From DATJQA01 sp038057515 (GTDB lineage Bacteria > Patescibacteriota > Minisyncoccia > UBA6257 > 2-01-FULL-56-20), in the NCBI GenBank assembly GCA_038057515.1, contig JBBUDB010000002.1, forward strand, positions 1 through 13,928: a stretch of DNA of 13,928 bases. Reading direction: 5' to 3'. A program made the translations under genes and the position numbers. This document shows positions 13,805-13,928 of this stretch, one piece after another. Each line of letters begins with the position of its first letter. Position 1 is the first letter of the stretch. Below the pieces are notes generated by a model that searched no databases, had not been told where the DNA came from, and saw nothing but the letters and a program-made list of their open reading frames with translations.

Positions 13805-13813
13805 AATTTACCA
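13805..13813 (-). promoter_or_regulatory. Extended -10 promoter of rseP, leaderless GTG start
   Basis: TGG-TAAATT (hexamer 13805-13810) on the minus strand is followed by TGACTG and the GTG at 13798. The 6-nt spacing predicts a leaderless mRNA independent of frr. Confidence 0.5.
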
Positions 13814-13845
13814 GATTGTGGCTAAAAGAACCAGAAAAACAGAAT

Positions 13846-13928
13846 CTACTCCCCGAGCTCTGCGAGCTTCTTTTCAAGAACCTGTTCGATGCGCTTATTG
13901 GCCTCGTCAACCAATTTTTGCGCTTGCT
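13846..13928 (-). CDS. frr: Ribosome recycling factor, C-terminal end (partial)
   Basis: The last 27 codons before a TAG at 13846 read QKLVDEANKRIEQVLEKK then LAELGE. This is the typical amphipathic C-terminal helix of ribosome recycling factor, which with EF-G splits post-termination ribosomes. The rest lies beyond the window edge. The assignment rests on this short helix plus the position directly upstream of rseP, where frr is usually found. Confidence 0.7.
   Translation of the reverse strand, partial: QAQKLVDEANKRIEQVLEKKLAELGE

Noticed and set aside
1..13928. tRNA or rRNA genes
   Set aside because: I saw no cloverleaf with a T-loop GTTCRANNC pattern plus acceptor stem, and no rRNA-like stretch. 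This was by eye only.

Overview
The window looks like a piece of a small-genome, moderately GC-rich candidate-phylum (Patescibacteria/Parcubacteria-type) chromosome. This is inference. It rests on compact gene spacing, very short or absent 5' leaders without Shine-Dalgarno motifs, families common in that group (DUF5652-like and DUF6390-like proteins, a UvrD-type helicase fused to an Fe-S PD-(D/E)XK nuclease, a wall-type Ser/Thr/Pro-rich anchored protein), and a ribosome recycling factor gene directly upstream of a site-2 protease. TGA, TAG and TAA all appear as stops, so the standard bacterial code applies.

Layout. Positions 1-5250 are almost all minus-strand: an ArsR-type regulator, a DUF6390-like protein, an EamA exporter, a large M3 zinc oligopeptidase, and a membrane-anchored M15 (VanY-type) D,D-carboxypeptidase. 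Positions 5252-5468 are non-coding and hold a 32-bp perfect palindrome and a strong hairpin. Next come an unrecognised small protein (5469-5828) and a hicB-hicA toxin-antitoxin pair (5896-6461), divergent from the 1024-residue helicase-nuclease (6544-9618). After that are a 48-codon remnant of a DUF2231-like membrane protein, a bidirectional terminator, a DUF5652-like and a DoxX-like membrane protein (minus), and a divergent surface protein (plus). The window ends with a second EamA transporter, the RseP-type protease and the 3' end of frr (all minus).

How the parts fit. Most of the window is housekeeping and envelope function: peptide turnover (M3), wall trimming (M15), membrane proteolysis (M50), export (two EamA), ribosome recycling and DNA repair. 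No complete new multi-gene system is evident.

The most interesting signals are non-coding. (1) A family of intergenic palindromes shares the 12-bp core ATTCGCGCGAAT but has different, perfectly self-complementary arms. (2) Start codons repeatedly lie 6-8 nt after a -10 box, which indicates leaderless transcription and was used here to choose starts. (3) Palindromic or repeat-like segments are read in frame inside the helicase. (4) Two divergent gene pairs have interlocked promoters.
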